A DNA stretch of 64,000 nt. Source: Clostridium gelidum. GTDB lineage: Bacteria > Bacillota > Clostridia > Clostridiales > Clostridiaceae. The translations under genes and the position numbers were made by a program. Positions 17,022 through 25,277 of this stretch are shown here, one piece after another (position 1 is the first letter of the stretch; the number at the start of each line of letters is the position of its first letter). The notes below the pieces were generated by a model. It saw only the letters and a list, made by a program, of their open reading frames with translations. It had not been told where the DNA came from and searched no databases. Location: the NCBI RefSeq assembly GCF_019977655.1, contig NZ_AP024849.1, forward strand, positions 2,265,001-2,329,000, written 5' to 3'.

Positions 17022-18185
17022 ATGAAAAAATTAATGATAGGCTTATTAACAGCAGTAACAATTATGGGAATGTCTGTTTCAGTATTTGCAGCAGATTTAG
17101 AAACTCAGAAATCCAAGTCAGAGGTTATTGAAGATGCTTTTCTAATATCAAACTATGCACCTAAGGATGTAGATATTAACAAAGTAGTAATATGCGGAAA
17201 GAATATTGAGCTTGGGAAAAATGGAGTTTTAATATATAAAGGCAAGATTATGGTTCCACTTACTACTACAGCAGAAAGTCTTGGTTTTAAAGTTGAGGCA
17301 GATAAAGACAATAAAATTGTAAGTTTAGATAATGGTGAAATTAAAACAAATGTTTATATAGGAACGGATGGTTATTATTATTCAAGCAGTAATGCTATAG
17401 GATTAACTATGATGCATGAATTAGGTGCAGAGCCTATAATGGATAATAACACTATATATGTTCCAATCAATATGTATAATTTTCTATTCAATGATGAAAA
17501 AACAGTAGAAAGTTTTTTTGTAAGAAATAAAGATGGACAATGGATATATTCACTTAATGGAGAGTTATCAGAAGGATGGAAATTAATAAATAATAAGTGG
17601 TATTTTATGAATAATAATGGCATAATGCAAAGAGGTTGGATTCCAACCAATGGTAATTGGTACTATTTATTAAATAATGGAGAAATGGCAGCAAGTACAG
17701 TAACTCCAGATGGCTTTAAAGTGGATCAAAGCGGGAAATGGGATGGTAACCCTGCATCTATTTTAGTGACTCAAACTGCCAATGTTAATAATGATATAAT
17801 AAATCCTATTGAGGGCTTTGACACTATAGATGAAGCTCAAAAAGCACTAAAATTTAAAGTTACAGTACCAAAAGAATTATTAGGTAAATATAATATCAAA
17901 TATATAAACACTATATCAAGAAATTTATTTCAAATTTGTTATATAAATAAACAAAGTGATATTTTATTTAGAATGGCACAGGGAACTGAGGATATAAGTG
18001 GTGACTATAATAACTATAAGACTAATAATATTGTAGATATAAATGGTAGCAAGGTTAAATTAAAAGGAGATGATAAGCTTATAAAAGTTGCAGTTTGGAG
18101 TGCAAATAATATGTCATATTCTATTTTGGTAACTGATGGTATGAAACAAGACGATATAATTAATATAATAAAAAGTACTTTTTAA
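17022..18185 (+). CDS. secreted wall-bound protein with stalk, choline-binding repeats and DUF4367-like domain
   Basis: The 387-aa precursor has a signal peptide (1-24, ending SVFAAD) and a copper-amine-oxidase-N-like stalk domain (about 45-165: LIYKGKIMVPLTTTAESLGF). Choline/wall-binding repeats follow (about 170-240: GWKLINNKWYFM, GWIPTNGNWYYL). A C-terminal domain (about 265-387) has the DUF4367-like motifs TIDEAQKAL, DISGDYNNY and NNMSYSILVTDG. The same domain closes the anti-sigma factor encoded 640 bases downstream. The protein should sit on teichoic-acid choline or a similar wall ligand. The three genes from here to 19945 run in one direction and probably form one signalling unit. Confidence 0.8.
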   Translation: MKKLMIGLLTAVTIMGMSVSVFAADLETQKSKSEVIEDAFLISNYAPKDVDINKVVICGKNIELGKNGVLIYKGKIMVPLTTTAESLGFKVEADKDNKIVSLDNGEIKTNVYIGTDGYYYSSSNAIGLTMMHELGAEPIMDNNTIYVPINMYNFLFNDEKTVESFFVRNKDGQWIYSLNGELSEGWKLINNKWYFMNNNGIMQRGWIPTNGNWYYLLNNGEMAASTVTPDGFKVDQSGKWDGNPASILVTQTANVNNDIINPIEGFDTIDEAQKALKFKVTVPKELLGKYNIKYINTISRNLFQICYINKQSDILFRMAQGTEDISGDYNNYKTNNIVDINGSKVKLKGDDKLIKVAVWSANNMSYSILVTDGMKQDDIINIIKSTF

Positions 18186-18348
18186 TTATGATTAAATGAA
18201 GTAAGTTAATTAGAACTTATATATTACAAAAAAATTGAATAATAAGTAAGATAAGTAGAGATAAGAATGATAAGGACGAGTTTATTTTGGGACTAAATCA
18301 AAATTTTTATTAATATATTGTTCTACTGTATGGAAGGATGAGTTTTTT

Positions 18349-18840
18349 ATGAAAGAGGTTTCATTGCGTACGGATGAAATTATTTCACAAGATTTAGATC
18401 ATTATGGGAATATGCTGCTGAGGCTTGCATATTCATACATGAAAAATATTCATGATGCAGAAGATGCTGTTCAAGACGTTTTTGTACAACTGCTTAAAAA
18501 TATAGATATATTTGAAAGTGAGGACCATAAAAAGCATTGGGTTATTTGTGTTACCAGAAATATATGCAAAAATAAATTGAAATCTGCCTGGTTTAAAAAG
18601 CATGTAGAATTATCGGACATGCCTTATTATGATGAATATAAAGACAGCAATGTTTTAAACCAGGTTATAAAACTCCCACTAAAATATAAGGAGATTATTC
18701 ATTTATATTATTACGAAGGATATTCTACAGTTGAAATATCAAAAATAGTAGATAGAAAAGAAGCAACAGTGAGATCATTACTTAGCAGAGGCAGGAACAT
18801 ACTAAAAAAAGAACTAAAGGAGGAGTATGATTTTGAGTAA
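18349..18840 (+). CDS. ECF-type RNA polymerase sigma factor
   Basis: The 163-aa protein has sigma region 2 (about 20-85: MLLRLAYSYMKNIHDAEDAVQDVFVQ) and region 4 (about 105-158: LPLKYKEIIHLYYYEGYSTVEIS, then ATVRSLLSRGRNILKKEL). This size and layout are those of extracytoplasmic-function sigma factors of the SigV/SigW/SigM kind. Its stop codon overlaps the start of the anti-sigma gene, the usual arrangement of a sigma with its own inhibitor. The target promoters are unknown; the upstream wall-protein gene is a likely member of the regulon. Confidence 0.9.
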   Translation: MKEVSLRTDEIISQDLDHYGNMLLRLAYSYMKNIHDAEDAVQDVFVQLLKNIDIFESEDHKKHWVICVTRNICKNKLKSAWFKKHVELSDMPYYDEYKDSNVLNQVIKLPLKYKEIIHLYYYEGYSTVEISKIVDRKEATVRSLLSRGRNILKKELKEEYDFE

Positions 18841-19945
18841 GAAATATGAAGAAGAAATAAATAAAATAGTAATGAATGATGATATGAAAAAAAGAATACT
18901 CCAAAATGTTTTGGCTATAAATGAAAATTACAATAGTGCAGAAGAAAATATGAAAGTTAAAACTACTATACCAAAAGTAAAAAAATGCACTAACCTTAAA
19001 AGAAATATGCAGATGGTAGCAGCATGTTTTGCAGTAGTCTTATGCTTAAATGTAGTTAAAAATTATCCTATGCTTTTTAAACATGTACCTAATGATTTAG
19101 AGAAGAAAGAAACGGTAGAAAGTCATGAGGATGAAAATAATGGCTTAAAAATTAGTGATGATAATGAATTTGTTTATAACAAGGATAGCAAAGAAAATCC
19201 TAGCAACAATGATAAGAAAAATCAAGACTTAGATCAAAACAATTATAATAATGGTGATAGTTATGTGAAAGTAGAGAGTAGTATCAGCCCAAAAATTGAG
19301 CAAGAAGAAAAAGATAATTTACAATCAAACTCAAGCTCAGAGGTAGAGAAAAGTCAAGCATCACAAAATAATAATGATAAAGCTATAGAAAATTCAAATA
19401 TCTCATCAAAAACAAAGCTAAAAGAAGATATTAATAATAAGGAAAATAAAAATCTAACAAGCACAGAATCAAAGACAACAGCAGGAGATATAATGCAAAA
19501 TGAGATATCTGGAAATGATACAGATAATAGTGTTTTAAGCGCATCAGTTGGAATAGAGGATGCCGTAAATTATAATCAAGAATATAAGACATTAGATGAA
19601 GCTGAAAAATCATTAAATTTAAAAGTAAACCCATTGAAAATATTACCTAAAGGATTTAAAATAGAAAACATAAGTGTTATAGCAAATGAAATAATACAAG
19701 TAGAGTATAATGATGGTAATAACAATATAACTTTTAGGGCAGGTAAAGTCATTGATAATATAAGCGGAGATTATAATGTTTACCAAGTTAGGAATACATC
19801 CAAAGTAAATGGAATAAACGTAAATTTGGAAGGAAACAAAAGTAAAGAATATAATTTAGCCATTTGGGAAAAGGATGGTATGTCATATTCAATTTCAGCT
19901 AAAAATGGCATTGATGAAAAAACAATATTAGATATGATCTTATGA
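18827..19945 (+). CDS. membrane anti-sigma factor with extracellular DUF4367-like domain
   Basis: The 372-aa protein has a cytoplasmic N-terminus (about 1-60), one membrane helix (about 63-82: MQMVAACFAVVLCLNVV), a long Asn/Lys/Ser/Glu-rich extracellular linker (about 90-240) and a C-terminal DUF4367-like domain (about 250-372: TLDEAEKSLNLKV, NISGDYNVY, GMSYSISAKNG). There is no zinc-finger (ZAS) motif. It should hold the ECF sigma factor encoded by the overlapping gene. ATG at 18827 lies only three bases after AAGGAGG; TTG at 18833, giving MSKKYEEEINK, has better spacing and may be the true start. The shared terminal domain with the wall protein suggests that both sense the same thing or bind one another. 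Confidence 0.8.
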   Translation: MILSKKYEEEINKIVMNDDMKKRILQNVLAINENYNSAEENMKVKTTIPKVKKCTNLKRNMQMVAACFAVVLCLNVVKNYPMLFKHVPNDLEKKETVESHEDENNGLKISDDNEFVYNKDSKENPSNNDKKNQDLDQNNYNNGDSYVKVESSISPKIEQEEKDNLQSNSSSEVEKSQASQNNNDKAIENSNISSKTKLKEDINNKENKNLTSTESKTTAGDIMQNEISGNDTDNSVLSASVGIEDAVNYNQEYKTLDEAEKSLNLKVNPLKILPKGFKIENISVIANEIIQVEYNDGNNNITFRAGKVIDNISGDYNVYQVRNTSKVNGINVNLEGNKSKEYNLAIWEKDGMSYSISAKNGIDEKTILDMIL

Positions 19946-20101
19946 ATTTATTATTTATTTTCATGTGCCTTAGAAAAAATATGTTACTGAACTAATCATT
20001 TAGATATAATATATGAAAGATATTAAAAAAAATCAAAGCATATTTTATTTTCATGAGTGGAATGATTAATGCTAATTTTTTTTATAGAGTAGGGAGGATT
20101 T

Positions 20102-21340
20102 ATGGAAGATACAGAAAAATTTATTGAAGTAAATGGCGATTTTAAAATGAGAAAGTTAACAGAGGATGATTTAGAGCAGTTTAATGGACTATTAAGCTAT
20201 GCATTTCAAATAACAATGGAAGATCTTCTACGTACTGGTTGGACAGAAGAACAAATTATGCATGCGAAAATGCCTATTCTTAAAAATGCCTATGTTCTTG
20301 GATGGTTCTACCACGACAAGCTAGCTTCAATGATTGTAGTATACTCAATGAAAGTAAATATTCATGATAATATTTGTAAGATGGGTGGAGTTACTGGAGT
20401 TGCTACGTATCCTGAATATACAGGCAAAGGTTTAATTCGATCACTGATAAAGCAGGTTATTATGCATATGTATGAAGAAGGACAATTTATTTCTTTTTTA
20501 TATCCGTACTCAATTCCTCTTTATAGAAAACATGGCTGGGAAATCATTTCTGATAAAATAACTTTTACAATAAAAGATTCTCAGCTTCCTAAAAAAAAGC
20601 AAGCAGAAGGGATGATGGAACGTGTAGATTTGAAGTGTGAGGATATTTCAAATGTACATGATTATTTTTCTATGCAGCGTCATGGAGCAATGATTCGCGA
20701 TGAACTTGCTTGGGATGAATATTGGCGTTGGGATAATGATAATATTATTGCTTCAATTTATTATAGCAAAAATCATAAGCCTCTTGGCTATCTAGTTTAT
20801 TACGTTAAGAATGATACATTTCATATTAAGGAAATGGTTTATTTAAATACTGAAGCACATGATGGAATTTGGAATTACATAAGTGCACATTATTCTATGG
20901 TAAGCGAAGTAAAAGGGAATAATTACTCTGGAGAACCAATGGCTTTTTTATTTGAAGATAGTGAGATGGTTGAAAACATTGAGCCATATTACATGGCAAG
21001 GATTATAGATGTACAAGAATTTATTTTAAAATATCCTTTTTTAGTCAAATTACCAAAGTTAAAACTTAGCTTTAAAATAAATGATCCTGTAGCGCAGTGG
21101 AATAGTGGAGTTTTCAATGTTTACTGGATTGATGAAGAAACGGTGTGTGAAAAAACTGATGATATTCATGCTGCTAATCTAGTAGAAATGAATATTCAGA
21201 CCTTCACAACTATGATCATGGGATATAAGCGTCCTACTTATCTTTATGAATGTGGAAGAATACAAACAGAATATTATATGCTGAGAGTTTTAGAACAGTT
21301 AATACCAGTAGAAAAACCATACTTTTCAGATTATTTTTAA
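20102..21340 (+). CDS. Eis-like GNAT N-acetyltransferase
   Basis: The 412-aa protein has the three-part Eis layout: an N-terminal GNAT domain with the acetyl-CoA loop VATYPEYTGKGLIRSL (about 98-113), a second GNAT-like domain, and a C-terminal SCP2-like domain (about 300-410). Eis proteins acetylate amines; the mycobacterial one inactivates aminoglycosides. It also carries FLYPYSIPLYRKHGWE, a common motif of this family in Firmicutes. The gene is monocistronic, starts with ATG after AGGGAGG, and meets the ABC-F gene tail to tail across a strong hairpin. The substrate is unknown. Confidence 0.85.
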   Translation: MEDTEKFIEVNGDFKMRKLTEDDLEQFNGLLSYAFQITMEDLLRTGWTEEQIMHAKMPILKNAYVLGWFYHDKLASMIVVYSMKVNIHDNICKMGGVTGVATYPEYTGKGLIRSLIKQVIMHMYEEGQFISFLYPYSIPLYRKHGWEIISDKITFTIKDSQLPKKKQAEGMMERVDLKCEDISNVHDYFSMQRHGAMIRDELAWDEYWRWDNDNIIASIYYSKNHKPLGYLVYYVKNDTFHIKEMVYLNTEAHDGIWNYISAHYSMVSEVKGNNYSGEPMAFLFEDSEMVENIEPYYMARIIDVQEFILKYPFLVKLPKLKLSFKINDPVAQWNSGVFNVYWIDEETVCEKTDDIHAANLVEMNIQTFTTMIMGYKRPTYLYECGRIQTEYYMLRVLEQLIPVEKPYFSDYF

Positions 21341-21399
21341 TTACACAATGGACAGTAGTAAATATAAAATTGGTTCTATCATCAGAATCAATAGGATTA

Positions 21400-21440
21400 A
21401 ATATTAATGCACAACCTTGTTTAGGTTGTGCATTAATATT
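21400..21440. terminator. perfect 18-bp hairpin between convergent genes
   Basis: AATATTAATGCACAACCT (21400-21417) pairs completely with 21423-21440 around the loop TGTTT. It lies between the Eis-like gene (plus) and the ABC-F gene (minus). There is no strong T-run on either side, so it may terminate through stem strength or protect 3' ends. Confidence 0.65.
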
Positions 21441-21492
21441 GTGGCTTTATTTACAATTTTATTTCAATCCCCTAAGTAAAAAAATATAAGAT

Positions 21493-23232
21493 TTAAAGTA
21501 ATTTAATCAGCGATTCTAACTCTTCAGATAAAACTTTTGCAAGCTCAAAATCAGTATTTTGCAGAGCCAATTCTATTTTAGTTTCAACTGATCTTTTCTT
21601 TTGTTCAATTTCTAAATAGTCTTTATCAAAATACTTCGCATAAATCATCTTTCTAAATTTTCGCATACTCATTTTTCTAATTGTCTTATTTTCAATCATT
21701 AAAACATAATCCACACAGTTTATTATAGAATAATAATCATGAGAAATCATTAAAATCGCACCGTTATAATTTTCTATGGCTTTTTCAAGTGCTATTTGTG
21801 AATAGGTATCTAAATGGCTTGTTGGTTCATCAAGAAGTAACATGTTTGCGTTACTTGCGGAAACTTTAGCCAATTGAAGTATATTCTTTTCTCCACCAGA
21901 TAAAGATTCTATCTTTTGGTTTATGATTTCTTCGTTAAAACCATAGCTTGAAATATATGATTTAATTTGGTCACGAGTCTCAAATCCTGCATCGAAGAAT
22001 TCTTCAAGTATTGTATTAGACGTATTTAGTATTTCTCCTTGAAGTTGAGATAAATAAGCTACTTCAATGTCAGAATCTATTTCAATAGAATCACGAGTAT
22101 TTTTAAATATATCTCGTAGTAAAGTCGTTTTTCCGGTACCATTTGAACCTATAAGAGCTACTTTATCAGTAGATTTAATCTCGAAGTTAACATTTTCTAA
22201 AAGCATCTCATCAAAGCTAGCAGTGTAATCATTAACTTTTAAAGCGATGGTTTCTTCGATTTCATTATTAGTAACTAAACGGATATTCGGTTGTTTAATC
22301 TCTACAAATGGTGTTTTAATTCTACGATCTTCTAATCTTTCTTGAAGTTTCATTCTACCTTTTAGATATCTTCCAGCAGAAGTTTCACCTGTAATTTCTG
22401 CTCTATCTCTTAGTTTCTTGATTATGTGCTCGTTTCTCTCAATTTCTTCATCATCAGCTGCAGACAGTTCTTGCATTTCGATTTTAGTTTGAAGTAATAA
22501 GAAGTTATAATCAATGTATCTTCCATCAAATTCTTGGAGCTCCATGTTTTCAAGGTGAATAATTTTGTTAAAACAATGATTAAGTAGATATCTGTTATGG
22601 GTAATAATTAACATTATTCCCTTGTGAGAATTAATTAGATTTTTAAGAGAATTAAGGTTTTCAAAGTCTAAAAACACATCTGGTTCATCCATAATCATTA
22701 AGTCTGGACTATGAAGCATTTCGCGAACCACTTGAATAAGTTTAAACTCTCCACCACTAAGTTCAGATACCATTAAATCTTTAAGCTTGATTAGGTTTGC
22801 AAGAGTTAGTTTCTTAATAAGGTTGCTTTCGAAATCATCTCCACCTATCGCATCAAGTGAGTCTAAAGCTTGTTGGTACTTTATTAGTAAAGGATCAATA
22901 TCTGAAGATGTTTCCATTTCAGTACAAATAGATGTTATTTCATTTTGTAGCTTAATAAAATCTTCCCCCAAATATTCGAAAACTGTAATTTCTTTTGTTT
23001 TGTCTAATTGTGAGAATTGACTTACATATCCAATTCTACAATTTGGATCTATCTCAAGCTTTCCATCGAACATATATCTTTCTGGATCCATAATTATATC
23101 TATCAGTGTACTTTTTCCACTACCACTTGTTCCTATAAAAGCACAATGTTGATCATCTTCTAAAGTAAATGAAATCTTATTATATAGATCTTTTTGCGGA
23201 AATGAGTAGGACAAGTTATCAATTTTTATCAT
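21493..23232 (-). CDS. ABC-F family ATPase (ribosome-associated, possible resistance protein)
   Basis: A soluble 579-aa protein with two ABC domains and no membrane helices. Walker A motifs are GTSGSGKST (34-42) and GSNGTGKTT (about 360). Signatures are LSGGEFK and LSGGEKN, and Walker B motifs are IMDEPDVFLD and LLDEPTSHLD. A charged linker and a Glu/Lys-rich C-terminal helix complete the ABC-F plan. Such proteins bind the ribosomal E site, and some protect it from antibiotics. Met at 23232 is the true start because AGAGAGG sits 8 bases before it; a longer frame back to 23316 would run through a hairpin. The antibiotic class, if any, cannot be told from sequence. Confidence 0.85.
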   Translation of the reverse strand: MIKIDNLSYSFPQKDLYNKISFTLEDDQHCAFIGTSGSGKSTLIDIIMDPERYMFDGKLEIDPNCRIGYVSQFSQLDKTKEITVFEYLGEDFIKLQNEITSICTEMETSSDIDPLLIKYQQALDSLDAIGGDDFESNLIKKLTLANLIKLKDLMVSELSGGEFKLIQVVREMLHSPDLMIMDEPDVFLDFENLNSLKNLINSHKGIMLIITHNRYLLNHCFNKIIHLENMELQEFDGRYIDYNFLLLQTKIEMQELSAADDEEIERNEHIIKKLRDRAEITGETSAGRYLKGRMKLQERLEDRRIKTPFVEIKQPNIRLVTNNEIEETIALKVNDYTASFDEMLLENVNFEIKSTDKVALIGSNGTGKTTLLRDIFKNTRDSIEIDSDIEVAYLSQLQGEILNTSNTILEEFFDAGFETRDQIKSYISSYGFNEEIINQKIESLSGGEKNILQLAKVSASNANMLLLDEPTSHLDTYSQIALEKAIENYNGAILMISHDYYSIINCVDYVLMIENKTIRKMSMRKFRKMIYAKYFDKDYLEIEQKKRSVETKIELALQNTDFELAKVLSEELESLIKLL

Positions 23233-23253
23233 ATTATTACCTCTCTTTATCAT

Positions 23254-23285
23254 TTGAAAAGAGCCTATATAAATAAGCTCTTCAA
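23254..23285 (-). promoter_or_regulatory. leader hairpin of the ABC-F gene, possible attenuator
   Basis: On the minus strand TTGAAGAGC pairs with GCTCTTTTCAA, a stem of about nine pairs with two extra T residues, 22 to 53 bases before the start codon. A short T-run is embedded in the 3' arm. Ribosome-protecting ABC-F genes are often controlled by drug-sensitive leader attenuation. That role here is inferred. Confidence 0.4.
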
Positions 23286-23711
23286 TATGTAATATTCCCA
23301 AATATAACATTCCCAATCATAATTTTCAAATTGGAAAGATTATGTAGTAACGATATTCTGTTTTGGTTTATTACTTAAAGCATAACACTTTTTTCGACTA
23401 ATTTCAATCATTTCAAGTATAATAACTCCACTAAATGTATATATAGTGAAGTTTTTGTTATTGCCTTCTAAATTTATTAAGGATATAGATTATAAATATT
23501 TAATGAAATTGCAACAGGAACTCTTATTTTAATAAATGATTCTTTGCAATGAAAATGCTAGTTCCCATCAGATTGCTTTACTTATAAAATTTAGTGAAAT
23601 AAGTATTCCGACAAAGATAACTTAGTGATATACTTAAATAGTGAAATTGTGTAAAAAAGTGAATCATTATACATAAATGACTATGATTTTCTTTTAAGGG
23701 GGAAAAAATAA

Positions 23712-25154
23712 ATGTTTCAATATATATATGGGCAAGAAGCAAGTTATATTACAGAATCAAAAAAGAAATGTGAAGAATTAGGACTGGATACTAATAAACC
23801 TAAAATGTCACCAAATATTATGTCGCAATTAGAGTTAGCTAGAAAAAAAGATATCTACAAGGAAATTTTGGATGTTGTAAGATTTTTTAGTAATAAAATG
23901 CTTAAATCATTGGAGGGTACTCCTGTGCTAATAACTATTACAGATGAAAATGGATATTTACTAGAGATCCTTGGAGATGAAACTATAAGTGCAACAATGT
24001 CTAAGTTTGGAATTAAACCGGGTATTCAATTTCGTGAAGAAGAGATGGGTACAAATGTGGTTAGTTTGACCCTTAAGCAAAATCAGCCAATACAACTAAT
24101 AGGAAGTAATCATTATTATAAGTGTTTTTACGATAGTGCTTGTTATGGAGTACCATTTCATTATTCGGATGATGATAATTTACTTGGAAGTATATGTATT
24201 ATGACTGCTATTATACTTCATAATCCATTTTTCTTAATGACATTAACTACGGTTGTTGATGCCATAGAACGTGAATTATTACTTAGGAGACAAGCTCGCC
24301 AAATTAATAAGCAACAAGAATTGTTATATAAATCAGAAAAAAAACAAAGAGAACTTCTTGAAAAGGATCTTGTTATGAAGGATGAATTTATAACACTTAT
24401 TACTCATGAATTTAAAACACCAATAAATGTAATTTATTCAGCTATCCAACTGATTGAACAGGTATATATTAATGAAACTCCTCAGCCTGTTATAAACCTC
24501 ATCGGAAGTATAAAACGAAATGCATTTAGACAATTGAGACTTGTAAATAATTTGTTAGACATTACAAGATTAAATTCAAAGCAGTTTAAATTAAATTTAA
24601 AGAATGTGGATATTGTATTTTTAACAAAATTAATTACAGAATCTATAAGGGTATATCCAGACCAGAAGAAAATTAAATTGAATTTTAAAACTAACGTCAG
24701 TAGTAAAAATACTGCAATAGATGATGAAAAATATGAACGTATAATTTTGAATCTTTTGTCAAATGCCATAAAGTTTACGCCAGAGGATGGAAACATAACT
24801 GTTGATATTAAAGAAAATAAGAAGAATAAAACAGTAGCTATTGCTGTTAGTGATACTGGTATAGGAATTCCAAAGGATAAACATAAGATGATTTTTGAAC
24901 GATTTGGACAAGTTGAAAATAATCTTTCAAGGCAAGCAGAAGGTAGTGGCATTGGTTTAGCTCTTGTAAAATCTTTAGTAGTTATTATGGATGGTAAGAT
25001 AGAAGTAAATAGTGAATTAGGAATTGGCAGTACATTTACTATAACATTACCTATTAAAGAAGACATAGATTGTGAAGAAAATAAAGTATTCCTACCCTCT
25101 GATAATAGGTTAGTAAATGCTGTTGATGTTGAATTTTCTGATATTTATTTTTAA
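23712..25154 (+). CDS. orphan soluble histidine kinase with GAF sensor domain
   Basis: A 480-aa cytoplasmic kinase. Residues about 60-210 form a GAF-type sensor like that of AcoR/DhaR sigma-54 activators (GIQFREEEMGTNVVSL, then QLIGSNHYYKCFYDSACYG). HisKA has the H-box FITLITHEFKTPINVIYSAI (His about 233). The HATPase carries ERIILNLLSNAIKF, DTGIGIPKDK and GSGIGLALVKS. No receiver-domain gene is nearby. It ends in VDVEFSDIYF, like the tail of the kinase at 7711. It lies 123 bases upstream of the flavoprotein operon in the same direction and may govern it or feed Spo0A. The kinase identity is firm; partner and signal are inferred. Confidence 0.85.
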   Translation: MFQYIYGQEASYITESKKKCEELGLDTNKPKMSPNIMSQLELARKKDIYKEILDVVRFFSNKMLKSLEGTPVLITITDENGYLLEILGDETISATMSKFGIKPGIQFREEEMGTNVVSLTLKQNQPIQLIGSNHYYKCFYDSACYGVPFHYSDDDNLLGSICIMTAIILHNPFFLMTLTTVVDAIERELLLRRQARQINKQQELLYKSEKKQRELLEKDLVMKDEFITLITHEFKTPINVIYSAIQLIEQVYINETPQPVINLIGSIKRNAFRQLRLVNNLLDITRLNSKQFKLNLKNVDIVFLTKLITESIRVYPDQKKIKLNFKTNVSSKNTAIDDEKYERIILNLLSNAIKFTPEDGNITVDIKENKKNKTVAIAVSDTGIGIPKDKHKMIFERFGQVENNLSRQAEGSGIGLALVKSLVVIMDGKIEVNSELGIGSTFTITLPIKEDIDCEENKVFLPSDNRLVNAVDVEFSDIYF

Positions 25155-25277
25155 GATTATTATTTATAAAAATTATATGTAAAAAACAGTTGAGTATAGT
25201 CTAGGCATATTATTTAAATAATAATTACTTTCAATAAATTTTGTGTCGCAAGCATAAAGAAAGGAATGATAGTTATT

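Noticed and set aside
21250..21489. Second frame at the end of the Eis-like gene
   Set aside because: It overlaps the gene end and the 18-bp hairpin, so it is a by-product of base composition.
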